Assembly: GCA_020631735.1 (NCBI GenBank)
Contig: CM036191.1
Coordinates: 38,981,335 to 39,045,334 of the forward strand
Origin: Saccharum officinarum
Taxonomy: Eukaryota > Streptophyta > Magnoliopsida > Poales > Poaceae
Reading direction: 5' to 3'
Length of the DNA stretch: 64,000 bases
Below the pieces are notes generated by a model, which was given only the letters and a program-made list of their open reading frames with translations, did no database searches and was not told the DNA's origin. Each line of letters starts with the position of its first letter. The stretch's first letter is position 1. This document shows positions 10,990-22,996 of the stretch, piece after piece. The position numbers were made by a program, and so were the translations under genes.

Positions 10990-13900
10990 TGTAACACCCC
11001 AGGTGTTGGTCACTCATTAAGTAGTGGGTTGGATCTCAAATATGATAGATTAAGTGGAGATGACGATGTCAAGGTCAACCTATGGAGATGAGCCTCACCT
11101 AAAGTGGATGTTGCATCATTGCTTTACATATAGGTCCCTTTTTAAAGATATATGCTTGGATGGTGTTATGGCAATATCTTCATGTGTCTCACCTTAGTAC
11201 CTATCTATATTGATCCCTGAAAAAGTTTCATGAAGTTTGGAATCAAAAAGTCACATGAAATGATAAGTTATATGCTTGTTTGGATTATAACTAAAACTTG
11301 CCTTACATCCCATGGGAACTAGTGTTCATGCAACATACAAATGCAACATGTGCAACACATCTTGGACACATGTGGAACACCCTAGTGGAACACGTGTAGC
11401 TTGTATCTTGAAGCAAACACATGAAACAATTGAAGTATGGCCTTGGAACAAGCACTAAAATTATAGGGACTTCTATGTTTCAGTGCATGTGAGGCCTACA
11501 CTTTTATGCAACCTATGCATGGTGGATATGTTTGGCCTCTACAACACCTTAACTACACTTAGGACACTTAATGGAACAATGTTCATGTTGATCATTTCGC
11601 CTAAATATGCTTCTAAGTGATGGTTGACCATGTATGGACCCTAGAACCCTTTTGTTTGACCATTTCAAAAGTGTGACCTAGAAGCTTTGCATTACTATGC
11701 ACCCTTTTACAAAGTTGTAGAGAATTTTATAAGGAACAAACTTTGTTTAAGAGTCAAGTCATGAAAATGTGTGGAACATACTCAAAAAGGGCCCACAAGT
11801 CAAATTTAGGGTTGTTTCCCAACACTTGGCATATTCTAAGTCCCTAATTGGCAGCATCAAGTCAACATGTTCGTGACAATTTGTCTTCCAATTTCATATG
11901 GTAGCTCAATTAGGTTCCTTAAATGAGTTGTAGTACTTTTCATGATGGAAACAATGGATCAAGTGTCACTCAAAATGGAGCTTAGTTGGACCTTCAATAG
12001 GAGCTTCCAAAACAGCAAAAAGTTTTTTTTATCACTAATCGGCCTTGACATGTTGACATGCCGCGTTCTCGAAATTTTGTTAAACAACTTAACATGGTCC
12101 CAAAATAAAAGTTGGAGTGTATGTGGTGTAGTAGATCATGCAAAAAGTTGGCTTAAGTTTGACCTCATTTTGATCAGCAAAATTGAGTTTCCTTATTGGT
12201 TAGTGATGTGTTGACAATGTTAACTTAGATGCTAATTATCTCTTAATCTACAGCACTAATGATCTTGCACCCTAAATGAAAGTTGTGGAGCATCAGGAGA
12301 ACAACAAAATTTGTTTAAGGAGTCGAAGCCGAATCTTCAAATATATGCTCAAAAACGGAAACCGAGGTGCTCAATACTTCGCCCGCCACCTGTTCGGGAG
12401 AGTGCCACGCGCCCTGGACGTGGCGACCATGCTCACCTCGTGTCCCCACCATGACGACGCGCGTCCACGCCGATGCCTCATGCCCTGCCCTTCCTCGCGC
12501 AAGGAATGGAGGAGCTGAGCTCGTCCTCACTCTCGCGTGCGCTCACTGCCCTCGCTCCCACTCCTGCCCTCTCCCTCTGTCCGTCATGGACGAGCAGGCA
12601 CAGCTCCAGTGGCGCCATTGCCGAGCCGGCCGAGCTCCATGGCAGCTGCGCTCTTTGCTACCCCGCACCTCCTCTACCCTAGCTAACCGCGTCACCACCT
12701 TCGTCTCGCTGCGCCGCAACCAGCACACCTGTCCCCGGCCGTCACCAGCCACCGGAATCGCCGGAGCGCCCCGCCGCCGGCGATGCTGCTAGCTTGGCCG
12801 TCGGCTTACGTGGCTGGGCCACCTCGAGGCACCACGGCCACAACTGTGAGCTCCACCACCTTCACCTCGTTGTATTCCAACCCCCACGCACAACCACGAC
12901 GGGCCAGTGTCGCCGGAAGGCCGGCGCCGCCAGCTCGGCCGCCACCGACCCGCCTGCTCGTGTGGCCAGGAGGCCTCGGTCCCTCTCCGACCATGATTCA
13001 ACCCTCCACGGGTGCGGGTAGGCACACGGGTGCTCATGTCGCCTTCGCCATCGCCGCCGACGACCCCGTCGTCGGAGACTGGGCCGACCCCGCCGTCCCC
13101 TGTTTCTCCCGAGGGACAGGGGAAGAAGACCGCCTCCGTCTCCTCTCTGTCTCTCGGTGTGTGAGCATGACATGTGGGCCCGGCTGAGCAGCGGGTCCCA
13201 CCCATCGGTTATGCGGTGGCTGTTTTGGGTGCGTGTCCGGGTGCGCCTAGCAGATTTAGGGTTAAGTAGTTAATTGCGTTTTTGAATTTCAGATTTTATG
13301 TAAATCTTCTAAAATCCATATCTCTTGCTAGGTAATTCCAAAAATAGCAAAAGTGGACTTTTTGGAAACCTTGAGAAAATATCTATGCAGTGGAGTCATA
13401 ATATGTTACATGTTGGTAGGTGTTTTCTGATGTCTCTATTTAATCTTGAAAAGTCCTCCAAAAATGCTTATAAACTTGACCAGAGCCATATCTTGAGTGT
13501 TAGAACTCCAAAAATGGTGAGTATTGTTTTGTTAATTTTGTGATGACATGTACTTACTAGGAAAATATTAAACACACTAGTTTTTCACTGTTTTCTTAAG
13601 GTTTTGATTTGTCCTTGTTAAATAAGGAAATCTACATTATTTTGTTTGTCATTTTTATATCTTGAGTTGGGTTGCTCCAAATGATGTGAATTTTTTATGG
13701 TAGTCTTTCCATGCTATGTATGTACTGTGGTATAAAATTCATGGTCATTGCTTATTGTATGCTCAAGTTATTGATTTAACTTGTTTATAGCTTGATAAAT
13801 AGCTTATAAATAATATATAAATGATAAAATAGAAAATGTTGTTCCATTAGCTTAGTATGATGTTTATATATCATATTGATTCATGCTAGGGCCATGTGTT

Positions 13901-14311
13901 CTAAGAAAATATGGAGTTTTAGGTTTAACTTGCTCTCACATGATTATTGCAATAGCTATTTGTCTTTTTCATAGAGCTTGATATACTTGCCCAAATGGAT
14001 TGAAATTTGGACAGTAGACTTTTGAGAGCATATTTAGGCCACTGTAATTTTGGTAGAATTTATTGTGCACTTTTGATATGTGTTCATAATTCCACCTAAT
14101 GATTTAAATAAATTAAGAAAAGGCATTAAAAGAATTTATTTAGAAATGGACACTAAGTTTTCTGGTGTTCATTAGTCATGTGTGAAATGTTGGTAAAGTT
14201 GGTTTTGTCCAATTATATGTTTGCAATGTAAGTTAATAATTATTTCTTGCAAATGAAGTTTCTGGACAGATCTGAAAACTTGGCAAAGTTCTTAATGATA
14301 ATGTGCTTTGT
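10990..14311 (+). mobile_element. LTR fragment of another gypsy-type element (plus orientation)
   Basis: The block starts with TGTAACACCCCAGG, the standard start of many grass Ty3/gypsy LTRs, and runs into the Tekay array at 14312 without a matching LTR end. It is AT-rich with a GC-rich centre (12360-13260), as in long gypsy LTRs, and has no retroviral domains. ORFs on both strands in the GC-rich centre overlap and show no domain. I read it as a partial LTR truncated at its 3' end, not as a gene region. A second copy to confirm this is not in the window. Confidence 0.5.
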
Positions 14312-17189
14312 TGTCACACCCATTTTTAAGGACAAAAATAGGATGCATAAAAGACTCATGTGCGCCCCAGGAAACAGTCGCACACATAAGTTGACAAATT
14401 ACAAAGTATCATCACAGTGCTTATTACATAACGAATAAGTATTTAAGACAAAGTCTTGAACGATAGGTAATAATAACTAATAGTAATTCTTCAGCGGAAA
14501 CTCCACACAGGGACACGGTTGACTGGTTGACACCAAGACTAGTACTCATTCCGATAATCTTCCTCAATATCCTCATCTGTTATGGTGGAAATAGCAAGGG
14601 TGAGTCCATGTCGAACTCAACAAATATAACACAGGGTTCATGAGGCTCAAAAAGGCTAGACATTGTTTAACTGCGTTTAGCTTTTAATCATATATTAGCA
14701 ATTGAGTAGCATCAAGATAAACCGCTTCCCATTAAAGAACCAATGATCAATTGTAATAAGGATAATGAATAGCGTTAACATGAGCAAATAATAATCAACA
14801 ATAATTAAGCATGATATAACAGTTATGATCAACTATACCATAAGAATCCCCAAGGCCGCTCGTATCCGTGAGCACGGCTAGTATACCAGTTTTCAACTCT
14901 GCGCAGAGGTGTACACTTTCACTGTGAGTCATGATTTCTAAATGAGTGGGGAGATCAAGCCCAAACACCCGAGAACCATATAAAGCCACTCAAAAGTTCG
15001 TCTAACAAGTTAGGGCCATTAGATTCACTCGGCAGGCAGATGTAGAACCCCCCTTCCCTGTGGCATAACAACCGCAGCCTATACACACCAGGCCAGGGGC
15101 TCGCACTACACCCAACGTGGCAAGCCTTTCTTACGCCATTTAAGGTAACCTCTAACAAGCTAGAAAAGGTCTCTTGAACAACTAAAGCCAGAGCCATATA
15201 GCCCTCACAGCTGTACTGTATATCCCGGTTATCACTTACAGATAAGTCCTTATGGAGAGAAACCAGAGCATCAAAATAATACACATGCTCTAGCCCCCTT
15301 TTAACAGTAATAAAATCATCTTAATAGTTGATTGCTTAATCCATTAATCAAATTACAAGATCATTGTTCTTAGTTTAAGCACTAGCAGTAGCTACCCATA
15401 TGCATTCCCAAGGTTGACAAGGAATCAAGATAACAATCACTAAGTTATAATCTCTAAGGTTGTCAAGGTAAGCACATGCATATGTATGACAATTCAATGT
15501 ATAGGTAACAAGGATAGTCCTGTGTTATACTTGCCTTGATCAAAGCTTTCCAAGTGATACTGCTGACTTGGCTCAAAGTAATACTCCGAATCGTCCAGAT
15601 ACTGCTCACCTTCTATACTCGATCATCAATCAACAACACACATGCATCCAATCAAACAAACACAAAGCAAACAAAGAGATACAATTAGAACAGTACACCA
15701 ACAGTAAAAAAACAGTAATAAAAGTTTATAAAACTCTTCTACACGTTTCTACGATAACACAGACGCAAAGATCACCAAATTCGGAGTTAAAACGTGAAAG
15801 TTATGAATTTTCTAAGATTTCCTATATATAAATAATTACTTAATATAAACTCGAAAATAAATTATCACAAACCTACTGTACAATACTACCAACATGTAGA
15901 GCTTGCAAATACGAACCTAACGCAATTTGAACGGATCAAATCAGAGTTAAAACGAAGATTTTATGACCAAAACAATTCTAGTGGCAAAACTGTAAATATC
16001 TGAAAACGTATTTTTGATTTACCGCGACGAAATACGCTTTCAAAACACGAAGACACGTTTCAGAAAATACGTTTAGGATGGCGGGTTCTATAATCCAAAA
16101 ACCCAGGGACTCTTTATGAATTTTACCCCGCAAAGGGGTAAGTTCTAATCTCATGCGTCCATCTGAGAACGGACGGCTGCTATTGAACCTAGAAGAAACA
16201 GAGAGGGAGCACAGTCACCATCTCCATCGCCGGCCGGTGGCCGCCATGGCCGACGCCATGAGCTCGCCGGTAAATCTCGTTTCCCCCGTTCCGGACCACC
16301 AAACGACCCGCAAACAACTCCAATCGGTCGAGAAGATCAACCCTAGCTCCTCTACACGATTTATGCCCTCTACGATGTCCCGAAGAGAGAGCGCGGCAAG
16401 GGGAGAGACGGCGGCACCATTGTCGACCGACGGTGAGCTTCAAAAACTCACTTCAAAGCCTCTCCAACCAAAAGGAAAGCACAAGAAGATAGAGGAGACG
16501 AGTGCGGACTCACCAACGCGAAGAATTTGACCTCAAATCCACCCGAAGGCTCCCTAACCGATCTACCGCCGGCCTTCAACAACCTCAAGCCCTAGTACTC
16601 GATTTCACGTGGTGGAACTCGCGATTTAGGTGAAAAACGGAAAGAGGAGGGTCATGACTTCTTATTTGTAGCTCCAAATCGTCGTATTCAGGTAGGAAAT
16701 CCCGGTTATATCGGCAACAATCGGTGGTGGTCGCCCACGAGTTCGGCTCGGTTACGACGCGAGGGGAAGAAGACGACTGACAAGCGGCCCCTACCCGTCA
16801 GCGAAATGAGAAGGGAGGGAAGGCACGGCTGGTTTTCTTGGGCCGGCCCATGCGGCGAAGGCGCGGAAGGAAAGGGCAGCGGCCCACCTACGCAAGCGCG
16901 GGGAAACAGGCCGCTCCAACGGGCCTTCGGGCCGCCAGGGAGAAGGTAAATGATTTTCTTCTTTTTTTCTCCTTTCTTTTCTTTATTTGCTTGTCTTCAA
17001 ACTATTCCAAATAAAATTTTTCAAGCCAAATCAAAATAAAATAAAATAAAACCACTTCTCAAAATAAATAAATGCAACAGCATGAATGCAACACCAAAAA
17101 TTCTTTTCTAAATTTTAATTTGCCCTTAATTGTTATCTAACTTATTTGAAATTCATTATCCCTAAAGTTTAGAATTTTTGGGTGTTACA
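14312..17189 (-). repeat. chromovirus LTR 1
   Basis: The copy is 2878 bp. It matches LTR 2 and LTR 3 closely over 14312 to about 16150 and again near 16940-17189. Between about 16170 and 16930 it differs strongly from the other two, which match each other there, so it comes from a different subfamily or is a recombinant. Confidence 0.85.
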
Positions 17190-20124
17190 AATTCTACCCC
17201 CCTTAAAAGAATCTCGTCCTCGAGATTGGACTGCTTACTCAAACAACTGTGGATATGATTTCCTCAATTCATCCTCTCTTTCCCAAGTTGCCTCTGCCTC
17301 TGAATATCGATTCCACTGTACTTTGCACATCTTAATAACCCGACTTCGAGTAACTCTCTCAGCAGTCTCTAAAATCTTGATCGGAAACTCTTCATATGTA
17401 AGATCCTCCTTAACAGTCAACTCTTCTAAAGGTATCTGCTCCTCAGGCACCCGTAAACACTTCTTAAGTTGTGAAACATGGAACACATCATGCACTCCAG
17501 ATAAATTTTCAGGCAACTCTAATTGATAAGCAACTTCCCCACGTCTAGTAATAACTTTAAATGGTCCAACATACCTTGGTGCTAGTTTACCTTTCATGTT
17601 AAACCTCTTCACACTTTTCATAGGTGGCACCTTCAAATAGACATAATCACCTACCTCAAAAACTAAATCTCTTCTTCTATTGTCAGCATAACTCTTCTGA
17701 CGTGACTGTGCTACTCTCAAATTCTCACGAATCACTCGCACTTGATCTTCTGTGTTTCTAAGAACATCTGTACCAAACACTTGAGATTCACCTGTCTGAT
17801 CCCAAAACAATGGAGTTCTACACTTACGTCCATACAAAGCTTCAAACGGTGCCATCTTAAGACTCTGTTGATAACTGTTATTGTAAGAAAATTCTGCATA
17901 AGGCAAACTCTTATCCCAACTAATTCCATATTGCAATGCACAAGCTCTCAACATATCCTCTAATACCTGGTTGGTCCTTTCAGTCTGTCCATCTGTCTGT
18001 GGATGATATGCTGTACTAAAATTCAATTTTGTTCCCAATGATTCATGCACAGCATACCAAAAATGCGACGTAAACTGCGATCCTCGATCAGATACAATCT
18101 TCTTTGGTACTCCATGCAAACATACTATCCTCTCCATATACAACTCTGCCAATTTTGGTCCATGGTAAGTAGTCTTAACTGGTATAAAATGAGCAACTTT
18201 GGTTAACCGATCCACTATCACCCAAATACAATTATAACCTCTCTGAGTACGCGGTAACCCTACTATAAAATCCATACCAACTTCCTCCCACTTCCATTCA
18301 GGAATCTTCATTGGTTGCAACAATCCAGCAGGTCTCTGATGCTCTGCTTTCACCCTCTGACAAGTGTCACACAATGCCACATACTCAGCCACATCTCGCT
18401 TTAATCCAACCCACCAATATTTCTGTTTCAGATCCAAATACATCTTAGTACTACCAGGATGAATAGAATAAGCTGACTCATGAGCTTCACGAAGAATTGC
18501 CTGTCTAACAGTTTGATCCTCAGGTACACACAGCCTCTTTCCAAACCACAAAATTCCATTATCATCCATTCGAAAGCCTGGTGACTTACCAATCACTATA
18601 TCTTCCGCTATCTTCTTTAGTTTCTCATCCTTGAACTGACCCTTGTAGATTTCTTGCTCTAAGGTAGGCTCTATCACTAATTCCATTGTATTAGTAATAA
18701 TGCCCAAATTCAAATATTCAAATTCAGCACATAACTCACTAGTCATAGACAACATCCGTATCTCATTGGCATAACTTTTCCTACTAAGAGCATCAGCTAC
18801 TTTATTAGCCTTACCAGGATGATAGTGTATCTCAATATCATAATCCTTAATCAACTCTAACCATCTGCGTTGCCTCAAATTCAGATCTGACTGAGTGAAA
18901 ATATACTTCAAACTCTTATGATCAGTGTATATATCACTCTTATGTCCAATCAAATAATGTCTCCAAATCTTTAAAGCATGAACTACAGCTGCTAACTCCA
19001 AATCATGTGTAGGATAATTCAACTCATGCTTTCTCAACTGCCTAGATGCATAAGCCACAACTCTGCCTTCTTGCATAAGAACACATCCCAAACCTTGACG
19101 AGAAGCATCACAATAAATAGAAAACTTCTTACTCAAATCTGGCAAAACCAAAACAGGCGCTGTAGTCAACCTCTTCTTCAATTCCTCAAAACTAGCTTGA
19201 CATTTATCTGACCACACAAACTTGGCATTCTTCTCTAACAGAGATGTCATAGGTTTAGCAAGTTTAGAAAACCCTTCAATGAACCGTCTGTAATATCCAG
19301 CTAATCCCAAGAAACTACGAATCTCGCTAACATCAATAGGTGGTTTCCAATCTAATACATCCTTTACTTTACCTGGATCCACTGATATCCCTCCATTAGA
19401 AACAATATGACCAAGGAAAGCAACTTCCTTCAACCAAAACTCACATTTACTTCGCTTCGCATACAGTTTATGCTCTCTAAGTTTCTGCAATACCAACCTC
19501 AAATGTTCAGCATGCTCTACCTCTTTCTTGGAAAATACCAGTATATCATTAATAAACACTACCACAAACTTATCCAAATATTTCATGAACACCTTATTCA
19601 TCATGTACATAAAGTATGCAGGTGCATTGGTCAATCCAAATGACATAACAGTATACTAATACAATCCATACCTTGTAGTAAAAGCTGTCTTTGGAATATC
19701 AGAAACACGAATCTTCAACTGATGATAACCAGAACGTAAATCAATCTTAGAGAACACACAAGCACCTCTTAACTGATCAAACAAGTCATCAATCCTGGGC
19801 AAAGGGTACTTATTCTTGATAGTTACCTCATTTAGTGACCGGTAATCAACACACATCCTCTGACCGCCATCTTTCTTATCAACAAAAATAACTGGTGCTC
19901 CCCAAGGTGATGAACTAGGTCGAATAAAACCTTTATCTTGTAATTCTTTAATTTGTTTCTTAAGTTCTTCTAATTCATCTACTCGTATCCTATATGGTCG
20001 TTTGGCTATAGGTGCAGTTCCAGGAAGTAATTCAATAGATAAGCAAAATCTGATTTTTCTGGGCGAACTCCAATTTCAGCAACTCAGTAAAACTGTCATA
20101 TCTCGAGCTACAGACGTCCAATTC
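17190..20124 (-). pseudogene. chromovirus pol, deleted copy (RT to chromodomain)
   Basis: The 803-codon open frame at 17235-19646 is uninterrupted from the middle of RT to the C-terminus. It contains RNase H ([11 protein letters not shown], then [11 protein letters not shown]), the integrase HHCC region (IHPGSTKMY, then CDTCQR), core motifs ([28 protein letters not shown]) and a chromodomain-like end ([19 protein letters not shown]). In the continuing upstream frame a GAG-to-TAG change at 19656-19658 stops translation. The RT active site reads FINDI instead of FIDDI (19548-19550). Gag, protease and the leader are deleted to the right. A purine tract lies just inside LTR 1. The copy is non-functional but has an unusually long surviving frame. 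Confidence 0.9.
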
Positions 20125-22953
20125 TGTCACACCCATTTTTAAGGATAAAAATAGGATGCATAAAAGACTCATGTGCGCCCCAGGAAACAGTCGCACACAT
20201 AAGTTGACAAATTACAAAGTATCATCACAGTGCTTATTACATAACGAATAAGTATTTAAGATATAGTCTTGAACGATAGGTAATAATAACTAATAGTAAT
20301 TCTTCAGCGGAAACTCCACACAGGGACACGGTTGACTGGTTGACACCAAGACTAGTACTCATTCCGATAATCTTCCTCTATATCTTCATCTGTTATGGTG
20401 GAAATAGCAAGGGTGAGTCCATGTCGAACTCAACAAATATAACACAGGGTTCATGTGGCTCAAAAGGCTAGACACTGTTTAACTGCATTTAGCTTTTAAT
20501 CATATATTAGCAATTGAGTAGCATCAAGATAAACCACTTCCCATTAAAGAACCAATGATCAATTGTAATAAGGATAATGAATAGCATTAACAAGAGCATA
20601 ATAATAATCAATAATAATTAAGCATGATATAACGGTTATGATCAACTATTCCATAAGAATCCCCAAGGCCGCTCGTATCCGTGAGCACGGCTAGTATACC
20701 AGTTTTTAACTCTGCGCAGAGGTGTACACTTTCACTGTAAGTCATGATTTCCAAATGAGTGGGGAGATCAAGCCCAAACACCCGAGAACCATATAAAGCC
20801 ACTCAAAAGTTCGTCTAACAAGTTAGGGCCATTAGATTCACTCGGCAGGCAGATGTAGAACCCCCCTTCCCTGTGGCACAACAACCGCAGCCTATACACA
20901 CTAGGCCAGGGGCTCGCACTACACCCAACATGGCAAGCCATTCTTACGCCATTTAAGGTAACCTCTAACAAGCTAGAAAAGGTCTCTTGAACAACTAAAG
21001 CCAGAGCCATATAGCCCTCACAGCTGTACTGTATATCCCGGTTATCACTTACAGATAAGTCCTTATGGAGAGAAACCAGAGCATCAAAATAATACACATG
21101 CTCTAGCCCCCTTTTAACAATAATAAAATCATCTTAATAGTTGATTGCTTAATCCATTAATCAAATTACAAGATCATTGTTCTTAGTTTAAGCACTAGCA
21201 GTAGCTACCCATATGCATTCCCAAGGTTGACAAGGAATCAAGATAACAATCACTAAGTTATAATCTCTAAGGTTGTCAAGGTAAGCACATGCATATGTAT
21301 GACAATTCAATGTATAGGTAACAAGGATAGTCCTGTGCTATACTTGCCTTGATCAAAGCTCTCCAAGTGATACTACTGACTTGGCTCAAAGTAATACTCT
21401 GAATCGTCCAAATACTGCTCACCTTCTATATTCGATCATCAATCAACAACACACATGCATCCAATCCAACATACACGAAGCAAACAAAGAGATATAATTA
21501 GAACAGTACACCAACAGTAACAAAACAGTAATAAAAGCTTATAAAACTCTTCTACACGTTTCTACGATCACACAGACGCAAAGATCACCAAATTCGGAGT
21601 TAAAACGTGAAAGTTATGAATTTTCTAAGATTTCCTATAGATAAATAAATACTTAATTATAACCTCGAAAAATAAATTATCAAAACTAACTGTACAACTA
21701 CACTAACATGTAGAGCTCGCAAATACGAACCTAACGCAATTTGAACGGATCAAATCGGAGTTAAAACGAAGATTTTATGACCAAAACAATTCTAGTGACA
21801 AAACTGTAAATACCTAAAAACGTATTTTTGATTTACCGCGAAGAAATACGCTTTCAAAACATGAAAACACCTTTCGGGGATTACGCTTAGGGACGGTGGG
21901 TTCTATAACCAAAAACCCAGGGACTCTTTAGAAAGATTACCCCGCGAAGGGGTATCTTCTAATCTCGTGCGTCCATCTGAGAACGGACGGCTGCCCTTCA
22001 CCCCAAGAGAGAGAGAAAGAAAACCGGCCATCTACATCAACTCCGGCCGGTGGCCACCATGGCCGACGCCATGAGCTCGCTGGAGCTCCTCAGAAACACG
22101 TTTTCCGGTGGCTTAGACCTCAAAAAAAAATAGCGGGAAGAAGAGAAGACCTCGCGGCTCCCTAAGACCTCAACCCGAGCCAAAGACCCGACAATGGCAA
22201 CAACCGACGAACCCACAACCGGTGAGAATTTCCTATAAGTCCGGCGTAGCTTAGCGAAGCACAGGAGCACACAAAAACAAGAAAGAAACGCTAGACATCA
22301 TCATTACCTCGTCGAGAACCTCGGCAACAAAGTGCGAAAAGTGGAGGCGCGGCGTGCAAACACCCCACCGTGGCGGCTCTATCCCCTTGCGGCGAGATGC
22401 GGCAGTGCTAGCTAGGGCTTAGGGCTTAGGGCATCTACTAGAGGAAAAGCAAATACCTGCCAGGGTCCTCTACTTCTTATAGGGGGCTCGGCTCGCGGCA
22501 ACAATCGGGATCAATTCCCACAATCCCAACCGAAGATCCACAAGAGACCGACTCGGCTACGTGAGAAGGAAGAAGGGACTAACACCCGGGACCCACTCGT
22601 CAGTGGCCGAAAGAGGATGAAGCGCGCGGGCTCGGTTTTGGGCCGGCCCACCGATGCAGAGGAGAGCGCCGCATCAGCCCACTGCCGCGGCCCAGCGCGG
22701 GGGAAAAAGAAATAGGCCGGCGCCCACGCGGTCCACCAACAGGTAAGTTATTCTTCTTTTTTTTTATTTGTTTGTTTTACAAAACCTTTTTCAAATAGAA
22801 TTTCTAAACCAAATCAAATAAAATAAATATATCCACACCACAAAATAAAATAAATGCAACAACATGAAATGCATTACCAAATAGTTTTCAAAATTTTAAT
22901 TCACTTTCTCTAAATTATTTAAAATTTATTACTTCTAAAATTTGGGTGTTACA
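20125..22953 (-). repeat. chromovirus LTR 2 (shared by both internal regions)
   Basis: The copy is 2829 bp and very similar to LTR 3 over the whole length, including the segment where LTR 1 differs. It serves at the same time as the 5' LTR of the left internal region and the 3' LTR of the right one. Confidence 0.9.
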
Positions 22954-22975
22954 AATTCTACCCCTTAAAAGAATC
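22954..22975 (-). other. polypurine tract of right internal region
   Basis: On the minus strand AAGAATCTT-like sequence is not present; instead TTTTAAGGGGTAGAATT directly precedes the LTR start TGTAACACCC. The left copy has the equivalent tract at 17190-17208. This is where plus-strand cDNA synthesis would be primed. Confidence 0.6.
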
Positions 22976-22996
22976 TCGTCCTCGAGATTGAACTGC

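Noticed and set aside
12276..13205. Long overlapping ORFs on both strands
   Set aside because: They lie in the GC-rich centre of an LTR fragment, overlap in several frames, and show no domain; explained by base composition.
14795..15284. 64- and 109-codon ORFs repeated at 20608-21097 and 29495-29985
   Set aside because: They recur only because they lie in the three LTR copies. The reading frame is short and broken in LTR 3, and the region is non-coding LTR sequence.
16153..16530. 125-codon ORF
   Set aside because: Lies inside LTR 1 on the strand opposite to the element, with no domain; the other LTRs do not keep it.
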